64,000 bases of DNA from Opitutia bacterium (lineage in GTDB: Bacteria > Verrucomicrobiota > Verrucomicrobiia > Opitutales > Opitutaceae): contig JACPPI010000029.1 in assembly GCA_016190985.1 (NCBI GenBank), positions 1 through 64,000 of the forward strand. Direction: 5' to 3'. Position numbers and translations under genes: made by a program. The notes beneath the pieces were generated by a model that saw only the letters and a program-made list of their open reading frames with translations, made no database searches and was not told the DNA's origin. Shown piece after piece: positions 26,728 through 35,327 of this stretch (position 1 is its first letter; each line of letters begins with the position of its first letter).

Positions 26728-28416
26728 ATGATCGCTCCGCCCAAACCCGACCTCGTGACCGTCAACATCGACGGCAAGGACATCGCCGTGCCCAAGGGCA
26801 CGAACGTGATCGAGGCCGCCCGGCACCTCGGGATCGAGATTCCGCACTACTGCTACCACCCGAAGCTGACCGTCGCCGGCAACTGCCGCATGTGCCTCAT
26901 CGAGATGGGCACGCCGGCCATGGACCCCGCCACCAAGGCGCCGATCCTGGACCCGGCCACGGGCAAGCCGAAGATCAACTGGATCCCGCGCCCGCAGATC
27001 GGCTGCGCCACCAACGTCTCGCCCGGCCTGCACGTGAAGACCGACTCGCCGATGGCGCGCGAGAGCCGCGAGGGCGTCACCGAGTTCCTCCTCATCAACC
27101 ACCCGCTGGACTGCCCGATCTGCGACCAGGCCGGCGAGTGCAAGCTCCAGGAGCACTCCACCGCCTACGGCCGCGGCTACTCGCGCTTCGTCGAGCAGAA
27201 GAACGTCAAGCCCAAGCGCACCCAGCTCGGGCCGCGCGTCACGCTCGACGACGAGCGCTGCATCCTCTGCACCCGCTGCGTGCGCTTCAGCAAGGAGGTC
27301 GCCAAGGACGACGTGCTCGGCTTCGTCGACCGGGGCAGCTACAGCACGCTGACCTGCTATCCCGGCCGGCAGCTCGAGAACAATTACTCGCTCAACACGG
27401 TGGACATCTGCCCGGTCGGCGCGCTCACCTCGACCGACTTCCGCTTCAAGATGCGCGTCTGGTTCCTCAAGCAGACGCCGTCCATCGACCCCGAATCCTC
27501 CGTCGGCGCCAACACCGACGTCTGGAGCCGCGAGGGCGTCATCTACCGCATCACCCCGCGGCAGAACGACGCGGTGAACGACACCTGGATGGCCGATTCC
27601 GGCCGCGCGCTCTACAAACAGGTGAAAGCCGACAACCGCCTGCTCGCGCCCACGCTCAATGGCGCCGCCACCGCCAACGAGATGGCGCTCAAGGCGGTCG
27701 CCAATCTCTTCCAGGCCGGCTCGGTCGCGATCGTCGGTTCCGGCCGCAGCTCGGTCGAGGAGCAGTTCCTCACCCGGAAGCTCGCCGCCGCGCTCCAGGT
27801 TTCCGCGCACCTCGTCAGCCGGGTGGGGCTCGGCGACCGGATCCTCGTCTCCGCCGACCGCAACCCCAACGTCCGCGGTGCGCTTGTCACCGGGCTGATC
27901 GCCGCTTTGCCGGCGTCGCAGCTCACCGCGCTCGCGGCCGACGTCGACGCGGGCCGGGTGAAGACGGTGGTATCCGTGGGCGAGGATCTCACCGCCGCCG
28001 GCCTGACCGCCGCGCAGCTCGCGAAAATCTCGATCGTCTATCTCGGCACGCACAAGAATGCCACGAGCGCCGCCGCCCAGGTCGTCATCCCGACGCTCAC
28101 GGTGTTTGAGAAATCGGGCACATTTGTGAACCAGCAGTTCCGGCTCCAGAAATTCGCCCGGGCGGTCCCCGGCCCGGCGGGCGTCAACGACGACCTCATC
28201 ACCCTGGCCGAACTCGTGGCGGCGGCCGGAGGCGGCATCATTTCGTTCGAGCTCGGCGCGCTGTGGACAGTCATCGCCGCCGAGGTGAGGCCGCTCGCGA
28301 CCGTCACCTACGCCAATCTTCCCGCCACCGGCCTGTTGCTCGACGCCACGCCGTGGGCCGCGCTGCCTTTCTGCGAAGGCGAGACGCTCCACTTCAAACC
28401 CGCCGCCACAGCCTGA
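26728..28416 (+). CDS. nuoG: NADH-quinone oxidoreductase subunit G (short form)
   Basis: 562-residue 75-kDa-type subunit. N-terminal [2Fe-2S] ligands lie in IPHYCYHPKLTVAGNCRMC, the His-Cys cluster in DCPICDQAGECKLQ, and [4Fe-4S] ligands in RCILCTRCVRF and VDICPVGALT. The molybdopterin-oxidoreductase-like C-terminal part (from about 270) is much reduced compared with the roughly 900-residue E. coli protein but keeps a recognisable fold (AIVGSGRSSVEEQF). All Fe-S motifs needed for electron transfer are present. Confidence 0.95.
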   Translation: MIAPPKPDLVTVNIDGKDIAVPKGTNVIEAARHLGIEIPHYCYHPKLTVAGNCRMCLIEMGTPAMDPATKAPILDPATGKPKINWIPRPQIGCATNVSPGLHVKTDSPMARESREGVTEFLLINHPLDCPICDQAGECKLQEHSTAYGRGYSRFVEQKNVKPKRTQLGPRVTLDDERCILCTRCVRFSKEVAKDDVLGFVDRGSYSTLTCYPGRQLENNYSLNTVDICPVGALTSTDFRFKMRVWFLKQTPSIDPESSVGANTDVWSREGVIYRITPRQNDAVNDTWMADSGRALYKQVKADNRLLAPTLNGAATANEMALKAVANLFQAGSVAIVGSGRSSVEEQFLTRKLAAALQVSAHLVSRVGLGDRILVSADRNPNVRGALVTGLIAALPASQLTALAADVDAGRVKTVVSVGEDLTAAGLTAAQLAKISIVYLGTHKNATSAAAQVVIPTLTVFEKSGTFVNQQFRLQKFARAVPGPAGVNDDLITLAELVAAAGGGIISFELGALWTVIAAEVRPLATVTYANLPATGLLLDATPWAALPFCEGETLHFKPAATA

Positions 28417-28421
28417 AGACT

Positions 28422-28640
28422 ATGACGACCCAAGATTATCTCATTCTGGCCAGCGGGTTCATGACGCTCCTGGTAACAATCCATCTGCTCTATGGGGCCT
28501 TTGTTCTTTCGGGGAAGAAGCTGGAACCTCTGTCGGCCGCCGTTTCGCTGACAGCAAGGGGGCGCATTGTCATATTGCTCTGCGTGCTCAATTCACTCAT
28601 CGGCCTCTTCCTGGCCTGGCGTGTTATTTTGCTGAATTAA
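28422..28640 (+). CDS. Small two-helix membrane protein between nuoG and nuoH
   Basis: 72 residues with two predicted transmembrane helices (about 6-30 and 47-68), starting MTTQDYLILASGFMTLLV. It sits 5 bases after nuoG and 3 bases before nuoH, so it should be cotranslated with complex I. Codon use is less GC-rich than its neighbours. No known family recognised. It could be an accessory membrane subunit or an unrelated passenger. Confidence 0.7.
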   Translation: MTTQDYLILASGFMTLLVTIHLLYGAFVLSGKKLEPLSAAVSLTARGRIVILLCVLNSLIGLFLAWRVILLN

Positions 28641-28643
28641 GCC

Positions 28644-29840
28644 ATGACCGAACTCTGGAACAGTCTCCCCCCGCTCCTGCAGGCCGTCATCAAGGGCCTC
28701 GCGGTGATCGGCGTCATGTTCCCGTTCGGCGGGGCCTGCTCGCTGATCGAGCGCAAGGTCTCGGCCGCGATGCAGGGCCGTCCGGGCCCGAACCGGGCGA
28801 TCCCGTTCTGGTTCGCGTGGGTGCCGGGCGTCGGCCCGTTCCTCCAGCGGCTGGGCGTGTTCCACCTCCTGGCCGACGGCGGCAAGATGTTCTTCAAGGA
28901 GGACCCGGTGCCGGGCCACGTGAACAAGTTCTATTTCTACCTCGCGCCGGTCGTCGGCATGATCCCCGCGCTCACGACCGTGACCGTGGTGCCGTTCGGC
29001 GCCTACCTGGACGAAGCCGGCCGGCTCGTGCCGCTCGTGCTGGCCAACCTCGACGTCGGCATCCTGGCGGTGTTCGCCGTGTCCTCCCTCGGCGTTTACT
29101 CGCTGATCCTCGCGGGCTGGTCGTCGAACTCCAAATATCCGTTCCTCGGCGGCATCCGCGCCTCGGCGCAGCTCATCTCCTATGAGCTTTCGATGACGCT
29201 CTCCGTGCTGCCGGTGTTCCTGATGATCAACGCGCCGGGCACCGAAGGCACGCTGAGCCTGTTCCGCGTCGTGGAGTTCCAGAGCGGCACGTGGCAGGGT
29301 TTCCGGATGGCGAGCTGGCATGGCACCTGGTTCATCATGACGATGCCGCTCGCGGCGCTGGTCTTCCTCGTCGCGCTGTTCGCCGAGACCAACCGCCTGC
29401 CGTTCGACATGGCCGAGGGCGAGGCCGATCTCGTCGGCGGCTTCCACACCGAATACGGCGCCATGAAGTGGGGCCTGTTCTTCGTGGCGGAGTATTCGCA
29501 CATGCTCATCGGCTCCGGCGTGTTCGTGCTGCTCTTCCTCGGCGGCTGGAATCCGCTGCCGTGGGTGCCGCTCGCCAGTGTCGCCGGCGAGCTGCACCAG
29601 CTGACGGGCTGGGCCATCGCGGTCAGCCCGCTGTTTGTCGGCCTGCTCTCCATCGGCATCTTCCTCGGCAAAACGCTGTTCTTTATCTTCCTCTTCATGT
29701 GGGTGCGCTGGACCGTCCCGCGCTTCCGCTACGACCAGGTGATGAAACTCGGCTGGCAGAAGCTGCTGCCCCTCGCCCTCGGCAACCTCATCTTCTACGC
29801 GATCCTGATCGCGTTCCTGCAGCCGAAGTTTAGCCACTGA
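28644..29840 (+). CDS. nuoH: NADH-quinone oxidoreductase subunit H
   Basis: 398-residue membrane subunit linking the quinone site to the proton-pumping arm; about eight to nine helices. Signatures: LIERKVSAAMQGRPGPNR, GWSSNSKYPFLGGIRASAQ, ISYE, and AETNRLPFDMAEGEADLVGG with YGAMKWGLFF. Its final codons and stop overlap the left arm of the palindrome at 29831-29967. Confidence 0.97.
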   Translation: MTELWNSLPPLLQAVIKGLAVIGVMFPFGGACSLIERKVSAAMQGRPGPNRAIPFWFAWVPGVGPFLQRLGVFHLLADGGKMFFKEDPVPGHVNKFYFYLAPVVGMIPALTTVTVVPFGAYLDEAGRLVPLVLANLDVGILAVFAVSSLGVYSLILAGWSSNSKYPFLGGIRASAQLISYELSMTLSVLPVFLMINAPGTEGTLSLFRVVEFQSGTWQGFRMASWHGTWFIMTMPLAALVFLVALFAETNRLPFDMAEGEADLVGGFHTEYGAMKWGLFFVAEYSHMLIGSGVFVLLFLGGWNPLPWVPLASVAGELHQLTGWAIAVSPLFVGLLSIGIFLGKTLFFIFLFMWVRWTVPRFRYDQVMKLGWQKLLPLALGNLIFYAILIAFLQPKFSH

Positions 29841-29967
29841 TTTCACCGATGATCACGGATAGACCCACCAATCTTGCGGACCGTCTTGTAGGTGGCGCGC
29901 TTGCGCGCCACGTTGCCCGCGAGCGGGCAACCTGCCTATCCGTGTCCCTCCGTGTCATCCGTGGCTA
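29831..29967. repeat. Outer inverted repeat enclosing two inserted hairpins
   Basis: Outer arms run from tagccactgatttcaccg (29831, overlapping the nuoH stop) to ccgtgtcatccgtggcta (29967). Inside are two smaller perfect or near-perfect hairpins back to back: gtggcgcgcttgcgcgccac at 29892-29911 and gttgcccgcgagcgggcaac at 29912-29931. Together they look like one element invaded by others. Confidence 0.8.
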
Positions 29968-29982
29968 AAAACTGATTCTCCG

Positions 29983-30522
29983 ATGCCCTACGTTGTCGAA
30001 CGCAAGCCCCTGACGCTCTCCGAGCGGCTCTACTTCCCGCAGATCCTGGCGGGCATGCGGGTCACGCTGAAGCACCTGTTCGCCCCGAACGTGACGATGG
30101 AGTATCCCGAGCAGCGCCCGGCCATCCCCGCCGGCTACCGCGGGGTGCCGACGCTGGTGAAGGACCCGCACGGCCGCGAGAAATGCGTCTCCTGCCAGCT
30201 CTGCGAGTTCGTCTGCCCGCCCAAGGCCATCCGCATCACGCCCGGCGAGGTCCCGGCCGACCAGACCGACCGCGCGCATGTCGAGAAGGCCCCCAAGGAA
30301 TTCGACATCGACATGCTCCGCTGCATCTACTGCGGCCTGTGCCAGGAGGTCTGCCCCGAGGAGGCCATCTTCCTCCAAAACCAGTATTCCATGACCGGCT
30401 ATACCCGCGCCGAGATGGTCAACGACAAGGCCCGGCTCTACGAGCTCGGCGGCACGCTGCCGGACCAGCATTTCAAGTGGGACAAGAAAAAGGCCGCCGC
30501 CGGGCATGGGAATGCGCACTGA
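29983..30522 (+). CDS. nuoI: NADH-quinone oxidoreductase subunit I
   Basis: 179-residue ferredoxin-like subunit with two [4Fe-4S] motifs, CVSCQLCEFVCPPKAI and CIYCGLCQEVCPEEAI, which pass electrons to NuoB. Normal length plus a short basic tail (FKWDKKKAAAGHGNAH). A restriction-modification pair follows before nuoJ. Confidence 0.97.
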   Translation: MPYVVERKPLTLSERLYFPQILAGMRVTLKHLFAPNVTMEYPEQRPAIPAGYRGVPTLVKDPHGREKCVSCQLCEFVCPPKAIRITPGEVPADQTDRAHVEKAPKEFDIDMLRCIYCGLCQEVCPEEAIFLQNQYSMTGYTRAEMVNDKARLYELGGTLPDQHFKWDKKKAAAGHGNAH

Positions 30523-30531
30523 GCCCACGAC

Positions 30532-31563
30532 ATGATTCGCTCACCAGAAAAACTCCGCGCACCGCGCAACCGCACGCTGACGCTCTCAGCGACGGACTGC
30601 GCGCGACTGGGCCAGGCCCTGGTGCGGCCGCCGCTGGCAGGAAATCTGGAGGCTTTGTTGGATCGTATTATCCTTGGAGACATGACGGCCTTGTTGCCGC
30701 GGATGCCGAAGGGATGGGCCGACTTGGTTGTGGTCGATCCGCCCTACAATCTGACCAAGCAGTTCGGCGAGGCCAAGTTTGCCCGCAAGGAGGCCGGAGA
30801 ATACGAGGCCTGGGTCGAGAGTTGGCTGCCAGCGGCAATCGCCACCCTCAAGCCCACCGGCAGTCTCTACGCCTGCTGCGATTGGAAGTGCTCCATGGCT
30901 TATCAACGGGTGCTGGAGCGGCATCTCGTGGTGCGCAACCGCATCACTTGGGAACGGGAAAAGGGCCGTGGGGCCAATGCGAATTGGAAAAATGCCAGCG
31001 AGGACATCTGGTTTTGCACCGCCTCGGACGATTACTTCTTCGATGTCAATGCGGTCAAATTGAAGCGGCGGGTTATTGCACCTTACCGGGAGGGTGGAGC
31101 GCCCAAAGACTGGCAGGAAACGGCCGAAGGGGATTTTCGACTAACCCATCCCTCCAATCTCTGGACTGATATGACAGTGCCGTTTTGGTCAATGGCGGAG
31201 AACACCGACCACCCCACACAAAAACCCGAGAAACTTATCGCCAAACTCATTCTCGCCAGCACCCGTCCCGGCGCGGTGGTGCTTGACCCCTTTTTGGGTT
31301 CGGGCACGACGGCCGCCGTCGCGGGCAAGCTCGGCCGGCATTTCGTGGGCATCGAAATTGACGAGGGCTACGCTTGCCTGGCCGCCCGGAGGGTCGAGCT
31401 GGCCGGTTCCAACAAGGAAATCCAAGGTTATGCGGGTGGGGTTTTTTGGGAGCGCAATTCTCTGCAAGCCCAGCCCAAGAAATCGACGGACGCTGATTCT
31501 GGTGCGATGGAATTGATTCCGGAATTTGAATTGGGTGAGCCCGAAGGAGACTATCACCCATGA
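30532..31563 (+). CDS. Type II DNA methyltransferase (beta-class, N6-adenine or N4-cytosine)
   Basis: 343 residues. The catalytic motif VVVDPPYNL (66-74) precedes the AdoMet motif LDPFLGSGTTAAVAG (251-265), the beta-class order. HPTQKP at 227-232 is a further hallmark. DPPY points to amino methylation of adenine or, less likely, cytosine. It starts 9 bases after nuoI and its stop overlaps the endonuclease start (ATGA). Base composition is lower in G+C than the nuo genes. Target sequence unknown. Confidence 0.93.
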   Translation: MIRSPEKLRAPRNRTLTLSATDCARLGQALVRPPLAGNLEALLDRIILGDMTALLPRMPKGWADLVVVDPPYNLTKQFGEAKFARKEAGEYEAWVESWLPAAIATLKPTGSLYACCDWKCSMAYQRVLERHLVVRNRITWEREKGRGANANWKNASEDIWFCTASDDYFFDVNAVKLKRRVIAPYREGGAPKDWQETAEGDFRLTHPSNLWTDMTVPFWSMAENTDHPTQKPEKLIAKLILASTRPGAVVLDPFLGSGTTAAVAGKLGRHFVGIEIDEGYACLAARRVELAGSNKEIQGYAGGVFWERNSLQAQPKKSTDADSGAMELIPEFELGEPEGDYHP

Positions 31564-32219
31564 AATCGGCCGTTTTTTCCGGGAACACCGCCCGCAACAT
31601 CGAGAGCAAAGTGAAAAAGCTGCTGAATGAGCGGGCGGATATTCTGTCGCCAGCCACGGCCGACAGCACGCGCGCGGCCGGAGATGCGATGCAGGGAATC
31701 CTCGAAGAAAACTTCCGGGAAATCCTTGGCGACCTGGCCGGAAAATACTCGGATAACTTTGCCCGGCGGGCGATGGCCGACCTGGCTTTCGAGGACAAAG
31801 CCGGAAACTATTATGTCGTGGACGTGAAGACCCACCGCGAAGACACCGCCTTCAATATGCCCAACCTCACGTCGGTTGACCGGCTGGCCAGATTCTATGA
31901 GGACGATGCCAACTATTTTGTCATCCTTATGGTCAAATATGCGGTCAAAGGAACAGGAGTGGCGGTGAGTCAGGCTCACTTTCTGCCCATTGAGCACTTG
32001 AAATGGAGCTGTCTCACGATTGGCGCTTTGGGCAAGGGCCAGATACAGATCGCGAATGCCAAGCATCTGGAATTCGATACAACAGCCAGTCGCAAGTCGT
32101 GGATGCTGGAATTCTGCGACATCATGCTGGATTTTTATCCCCGCGAAGTTCGCAAGATCGGCCTTCGCATCGCGCAGTTCGAGAAAGCAAAAACTTTCTG
32201 GCTCGCCAAGAAGAAATGA
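31560..32219 (+). CDS. Putative type II restriction endonuclease, PD-(D/E)XK type
   Basis: 219 residues directly coupled to the methyltransferase by a 4-base overlap. A candidate PD-(D/E)XK core is Asp74 (RRAMADLAFED), then Asp88-Val-Lys90 (NYYVVDVKTHRED), preceded by a helix with Glu49-Glu50. The DVKT pattern recalls the EcoRV/HincII structural group, but I cannot assign a named family. As a pair with the upstream methyltransferase it forms a complete restriction-modification module lodged between nuoI and nuoJ. Codon use is AT-richer than the surrounding genes. Confidence 0.8.
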   Translation: MKSAVFSGNTARNIESKVKKLLNERADILSPATADSTRAAGDAMQGILEENFREILGDLAGKYSDNFARRAMADLAFEDKAGNYYVVDVKTHREDTAFNMPNLTSVDRLARFYEDDANYFVILMVKYAVKGTGVAVSQAHFLPIEHLKWSCLTIGALGKGQIQIANAKHLEFDTTASRKSWMLEFCDIMLDFYPREVRKIGLRIAQFEKAKTFWLAKKK

Positions 32220-32240
32220 CCGTTTCCAAGAACCGCGACC

Positions 32241-32759
32241 ATGGCTGACACCCTTTTCCTCCTCCTCTCGGCCCTGACCGTCGCCACGGCGCTGCTCGTC
32301 GTGGTGAACAAGAACGCCGTCAACGCCGCCATGTTCCTGCTGCTCTCGCTCGTCGGCCTGGCCGGCCTGTTCGTGCTGCTCGACGCCCCGCTGCTGGCCT
32401 TCGTGCTCATCCTCGTCTACGCGGGCGCGGTCGTCGCGCTGTTCCTCTTCATCATCATGCTGCTCGACACCACGCCGGGCAGCTTCAAGGCGTTCCAGCC
32501 GCTGACCGTCACGGCCGCCGGGCTCGGCGCCGCGCTGCTGGGCTTCGGCCTCTGGTCGCTCGTCCACCGCGCCGTGCTGCCGCTGGCGCCCAAGTCGGTG
32601 CCGGTGCCGACGATGAAGCAATATGCCGAATTGCTCTTCACCACCTACCTGCTGCCGGTGCAGGTCGTCGGCTTCCTGCTCCTGATCGCCATGCTGGGCG
32701 TCATCGTGCTGAGCAAGAAGTATACAGAGGTCGGAGAACGGAGGACGGAGAACAGATAA
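32241..32759 (+). CDS. nuoJ: NADH-quinone oxidoreductase subunit J
   Basis: 172-residue membrane subunit with five predicted helices. Typical text: [20 protein letters not shown] and [20 protein letters not shown], the region of the pi-bulge helix. The hydrophobic part ends at about residue 160 (GVIVLSKKY); the last codons ([11 protein letters not shown]) are encoded by the left arm of an inverted repeat, so the C-terminus seems to have been replaced by repeat sequence. Confidence 0.95.
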   Translation: MADTLFLLLSALTVATALLVVVNKNAVNAAMFLLLSLVGLAGLFVLLDAPLLAFVLILVYAGAVVALFLFIIMLLDTTPGSFKAFQPLTVTAAGLGAALLGFGLWSLVHRAVLPLAPKSVPVPTMKQYAELLFTTYLLPVQVVGFLLLIAMLGVIVLSKKYTEVGERRTENR

Positions 32760-32853
32760 TGCCGATTTTCTTCCAACTGCGCGGGTCACCCGAAACCATA
32801 ACCGGTTCCGAAGCCAGGGGTTCTGTCCTCTGTCTTCTGTCCTCGGTCCTCTG
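32724..32853. repeat. Inverted repeat encoding the nuoJ C-terminus
   Basis: The left arm, rich in 'cggaggacggag', lies at 32724-32754; the right arm, rich in 'tgtcctctgtcttctgtcc', lies at 32821-32853. Both are imperfect complements made of repeated short units. The left arm is translated as the end of NuoJ and the right arm ends 6 bases before the nuoK ATG, displacing any ordinary ribosome binding site. Confidence 0.75.
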
Positions 32854-32859
32854 CCTGTC

Positions 32860-33189
32860 ATGACCCCGCTCCTCGCCACCGCCCCCGTCTACGGCCTGCC
32901 GTCCTACCTCTTCGTCAGCGCGCTGCTGTTCGCGATCGGCTTCTTCGGCGTGCTGCTGCGCAAAAACACGCTCGTGATCTACATGTGCCTCGAGCTGATG
33001 CTGCTGGCCTCGACGCTCGCGCTGGTGGCCTTCTCCAAGTTCAACGGCACGCTCGACGGCAACGTCTTCGTGTTCTTCGTCCTCACGATTGCGGCGGCCG
33101 AGGTCGCCGTCGGCCTCGCCATCATCGTCGCGCTCTTCCGCCAGCGCCACACGGTCCAGGTCGAGGAACTGAATCAGTTGAAGCATTAA
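32860..33189 (+). CDS. nuoK: NADH-quinone oxidoreductase subunit K
   Basis: 109-residue membrane subunit with three helices. Diagnostic: [21 protein letters not shown] with the conserved membrane Glu in LELML, and the second Glu in [14 protein letters not shown]. No Shine-Dalgarno-like sequence is visible, because the upstream bases belong to a repeat arm (tcctctgcctgtc). Confidence 0.96.
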   Translation: MTPLLATAPVYGLPSYLFVSALLFAIGFFGVLLRKNTLVIYMCLELMLLASTLALVAFSKFNGTLDGNVFVFFVLTIAAAEVAVGLAIIVALFRQRHTVQVEELNQLKH

Positions 33190-33191
33190 TT

Positions 33192-33283
33192 AACCACGGA
33201 TGGACACGAATAGACACGTAATGAGGCAGGGTAGGGCGAATCCTCCGGATGAGCCGCGGCTCGTCGGGGACGACTCGCCCTAC
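33192..33283. repeat. Half 'accacggatgg' repeat plus 'gtagggcga' hairpin
   Basis: From 33192, accacggatggacacgaat forms one arm of the common family without a clear partner. It is followed by a separate hairpin with arms gtagggcgaatc (33231-33242) and gactcgccctac (33272-33283). Both lie between nuoK and nuoL. Confidence 0.65.
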
Positions 33284-33303
33284 CGTTCCGCCGCTTTCTG
33301 CTG

Positions 33304-35202
33304 ATGCACCCGATGCTCAACCACGCCATCCTGGTCCTCCTGCTGCCGCTCGCCTCGGCGGCGGTGATCGGGCTGTTCCTGCGCCGGCAGGGCGCGCTGG
33401 CGGCGTGGATCTCCACGGTCACGGCCGGCACCATCGCTGCGATCTCCATCATCCTCCTGCTCCACGGCGAGCGCTTCGAGGACTCGGTCGAGTGGCTGCG
33501 CTTCGGCACCTTCAGCGTGTCGCTCGGCATCAAGTTCGACGACCTCGCGGCGCTGATGCTGTTCATCGTCGGCTTCGTCGGCTTCCTGATCCACGTCTTC
33601 TCGCTCGGCTACATGCACGACGACCCGGCGCGCGCCCGGTTCTTCGGCGGCCTGTCCATCTTCATGTTCTCGATGATCGGCATCGTCCTCGCCGACAATC
33701 TGTTCATGATTTTTATCTTCTGGGAGCTGGTCGGCTTCAGCTCCTGGCTGCTGATCAACCACTATCATGAGAAGCAGTCCGCGGCCGACGCCTCGAAGAA
33801 GGCCTTCATCGTCAACCGCGTCGGCGACTTCGGTTTCCTGCTCGGCATCATCTGGTGCTACTACGCCACTTCATCAGGCGGCGCCGCCAGCACGGTCAAT
33901 TTTACGGAGCTGGCTAAGCTGACCGCTGGTGGAGCGCTCCCGCACGGTGAGTGGATCGCGCTCCTGCTGTTCTGCGGCGCGATGGGCAAGTCGGCCCAGA
34001 TGCCGTTGCAGGTGTGGCTGCCCGACGCGATGGAGGGCCCGACGCCGGTCTCCGCGCTCATCCACGCCGCCACCATGGTCGCCGCCGGCATCTACATGCT
34101 CTGCCGCATCAATGTCCTCATGGTGCCGTCGGCGCTCGAGGTCATCACGTGGGTCGGCACAATCACCGCGCTCTACGCCGCGCTTTGCGCCATCGTCCAG
34201 CGCGACATCAAGAAGGTGCTGGCCTACTCCACGCTCTCCCAGCTCGGCTACATGGTCGCAGCGTTTGGGTTGGGTTCGACCAGCACCTATGCGTTGATTG
34301 ATCTCCCTGTCGCCACCGTGGCAACCGGCGTCGGCGCCGCGATGTTCCACCTGACGACCCACGCCTTCTTCAAGGCGCTGCTCTTCCTTGGTTCCGGTTC
34401 GGTCATCATCGGCTGCCACCACGAGCAGGACATCTTCAAGATGGGCGGGCTGCGTTCGAAGATGCCCGTGACCTTCTTCACCTTCACGATCGGCGTGCTG
34501 GCGATCATCGGCCTGCCGTTCTTTGCGGGGTTCTTCTCGAAGGACGCCATCCTCTATCTCGCGATGGAGAAGAACACCGCGGTGTTCGCGATCCTGGCCT
34601 TCACCGCCGTGCTGACCTCGTTCTACATGGTTCGCCTCTGGAAGATCACCTTTCTCGGCGAAACCCGCTCCGACGCCGCGAAGCATGCGCATGAAAGCGG
34701 GTTCTCCATGACATTGCCGCTGGTCGTCCTCGCACTTCTTTCCGTCGCCGGTGGCTACTCGGGCGTGTTCGACCGGCTCGCCGGTTCGGTCGCCGGGCTG
34801 GTGCCCGAGCCCGACGCCTCGGGGCACACCATCATCCTGCTCGTCTCGCTCGCGGTCATGACGGTCGGCGCCAGTGCGGCGCTGCTTTTCTACCAATCCG
34901 CTGCGACCGACACGCTGGAGGAGAAATTCCGCTTCGGATTCAGCTGGCTCACCTGGCTCAAGGAATCATTCGACCGGGCCTACAATTATTACGTGGCCAA
35001 GGTGCAGCAGCGTGTCGCCATGCTGCTGAACTTCCTGGAGCAGATCTTCCTCGCCGGCCTGATCATCCGCGGGCTGGCCGGTTTTGTCGGCCTCATCGGC
35101 TACGGCGCGCGGGCGGTCTACACCGGCAGCCTGCACACCTATGTCTTCTGGTTCCTGCTCGGCGCCGCGCTGCTCTGGGCCTTCGCCGCCGGGATCTTTT
35201 AA
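33304..35202 (+). CDS. nuoL: NADH-quinone oxidoreductase subunit L
   Basis: 632-residue antiporter-like subunit, about 14-16 helices with the long lateral C-terminal helix. Signatures: IFIFWELVGFSSWLLI (conserved Glu), MGKSAQMPLQVWLPDAMEGPTPVSALIHAATMV and the lysine in DIKKVLAYSTLSQLGYM. Normal length. The stop codon overlaps the first bases of an inverted repeat. Confidence 0.97.
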   Translation: MHPMLNHAILVLLLPLASAAVIGLFLRRQGALAAWISTVTAGTIAAISIILLLHGERFEDSVEWLRFGTFSVSLGIKFDDLAALMLFIVGFVGFLIHVFSLGYMHDDPARARFFGGLSIFMFSMIGIVLADNLFMIFIFWELVGFSSWLLINHYHEKQSAADASKKAFIVNRVGDFGFLLGIIWCYYATSSGGAASTVNFTELAKLTAGGALPHGEWIALLLFCGAMGKSAQMPLQVWLPDAMEGPTPVSALIHAATMVAAGIYMLCRINVLMVPSALEVITWVGTITALYAALCAIVQRDIKKVLAYSTLSQLGYMVAAFGLGSTSTYALIDLPVATVATGVGAAMFHLTTHAFFKALLFLGSGSVIIGCHHEQDIFKMGGLRSKMPVTFFTFTIGVLAIIGLPFFAGFFSKDAILYLAMEKNTAVFAILAFTAVLTSFYMVRLWKITFLGETRSDAAKHAHESGFSMTLPLVVLALLSVAGGYSGVFDRLAGSVAGLVPEPDASGHTIILLVSLAVMTVGASAALLFYQSAATDTLEEKFRFGFSWLTWLKESFDRAYNYYVAKVQQRVAMLLNFLEQIFLAGLIIRGLAGFVGLIGYGARAVYTGSLHTYVFWFLLGAALLWAFAAGIF

Positions 35203-35317
35203 CCGCTAAAATTCGCTAATTCGCGCTAATCATGAACCAAACAAGCCAACCGCAGTTTGCCGCTCCCAACGCCGGTGGGGTGATTTCATTAGCGTTCATT
35301 GGCGTCAATTAGCGGTT
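35201..35317. repeat. Inverted repeat of the 'accgctaa' family
   Basis: Left arm aaccgctaaaattcgctaat (from 35201) and right arm ending ggcgtcaattagcggtt (35317). The first A of the arm belongs to the nuoL stop codon. A sister copy with the same wording lies at 38743-38885 and also begins at a stop codon. Confidence 0.85.
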
Positions 35318-35327
35318 TCTCTTTTTC

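Noticed and set aside
30532..32219. R-M pair as part of a prophage or transposon
   Set aside because: No phage genes, transposase or long terminal repeats flank it; nuo genes resume within about 20 bases.
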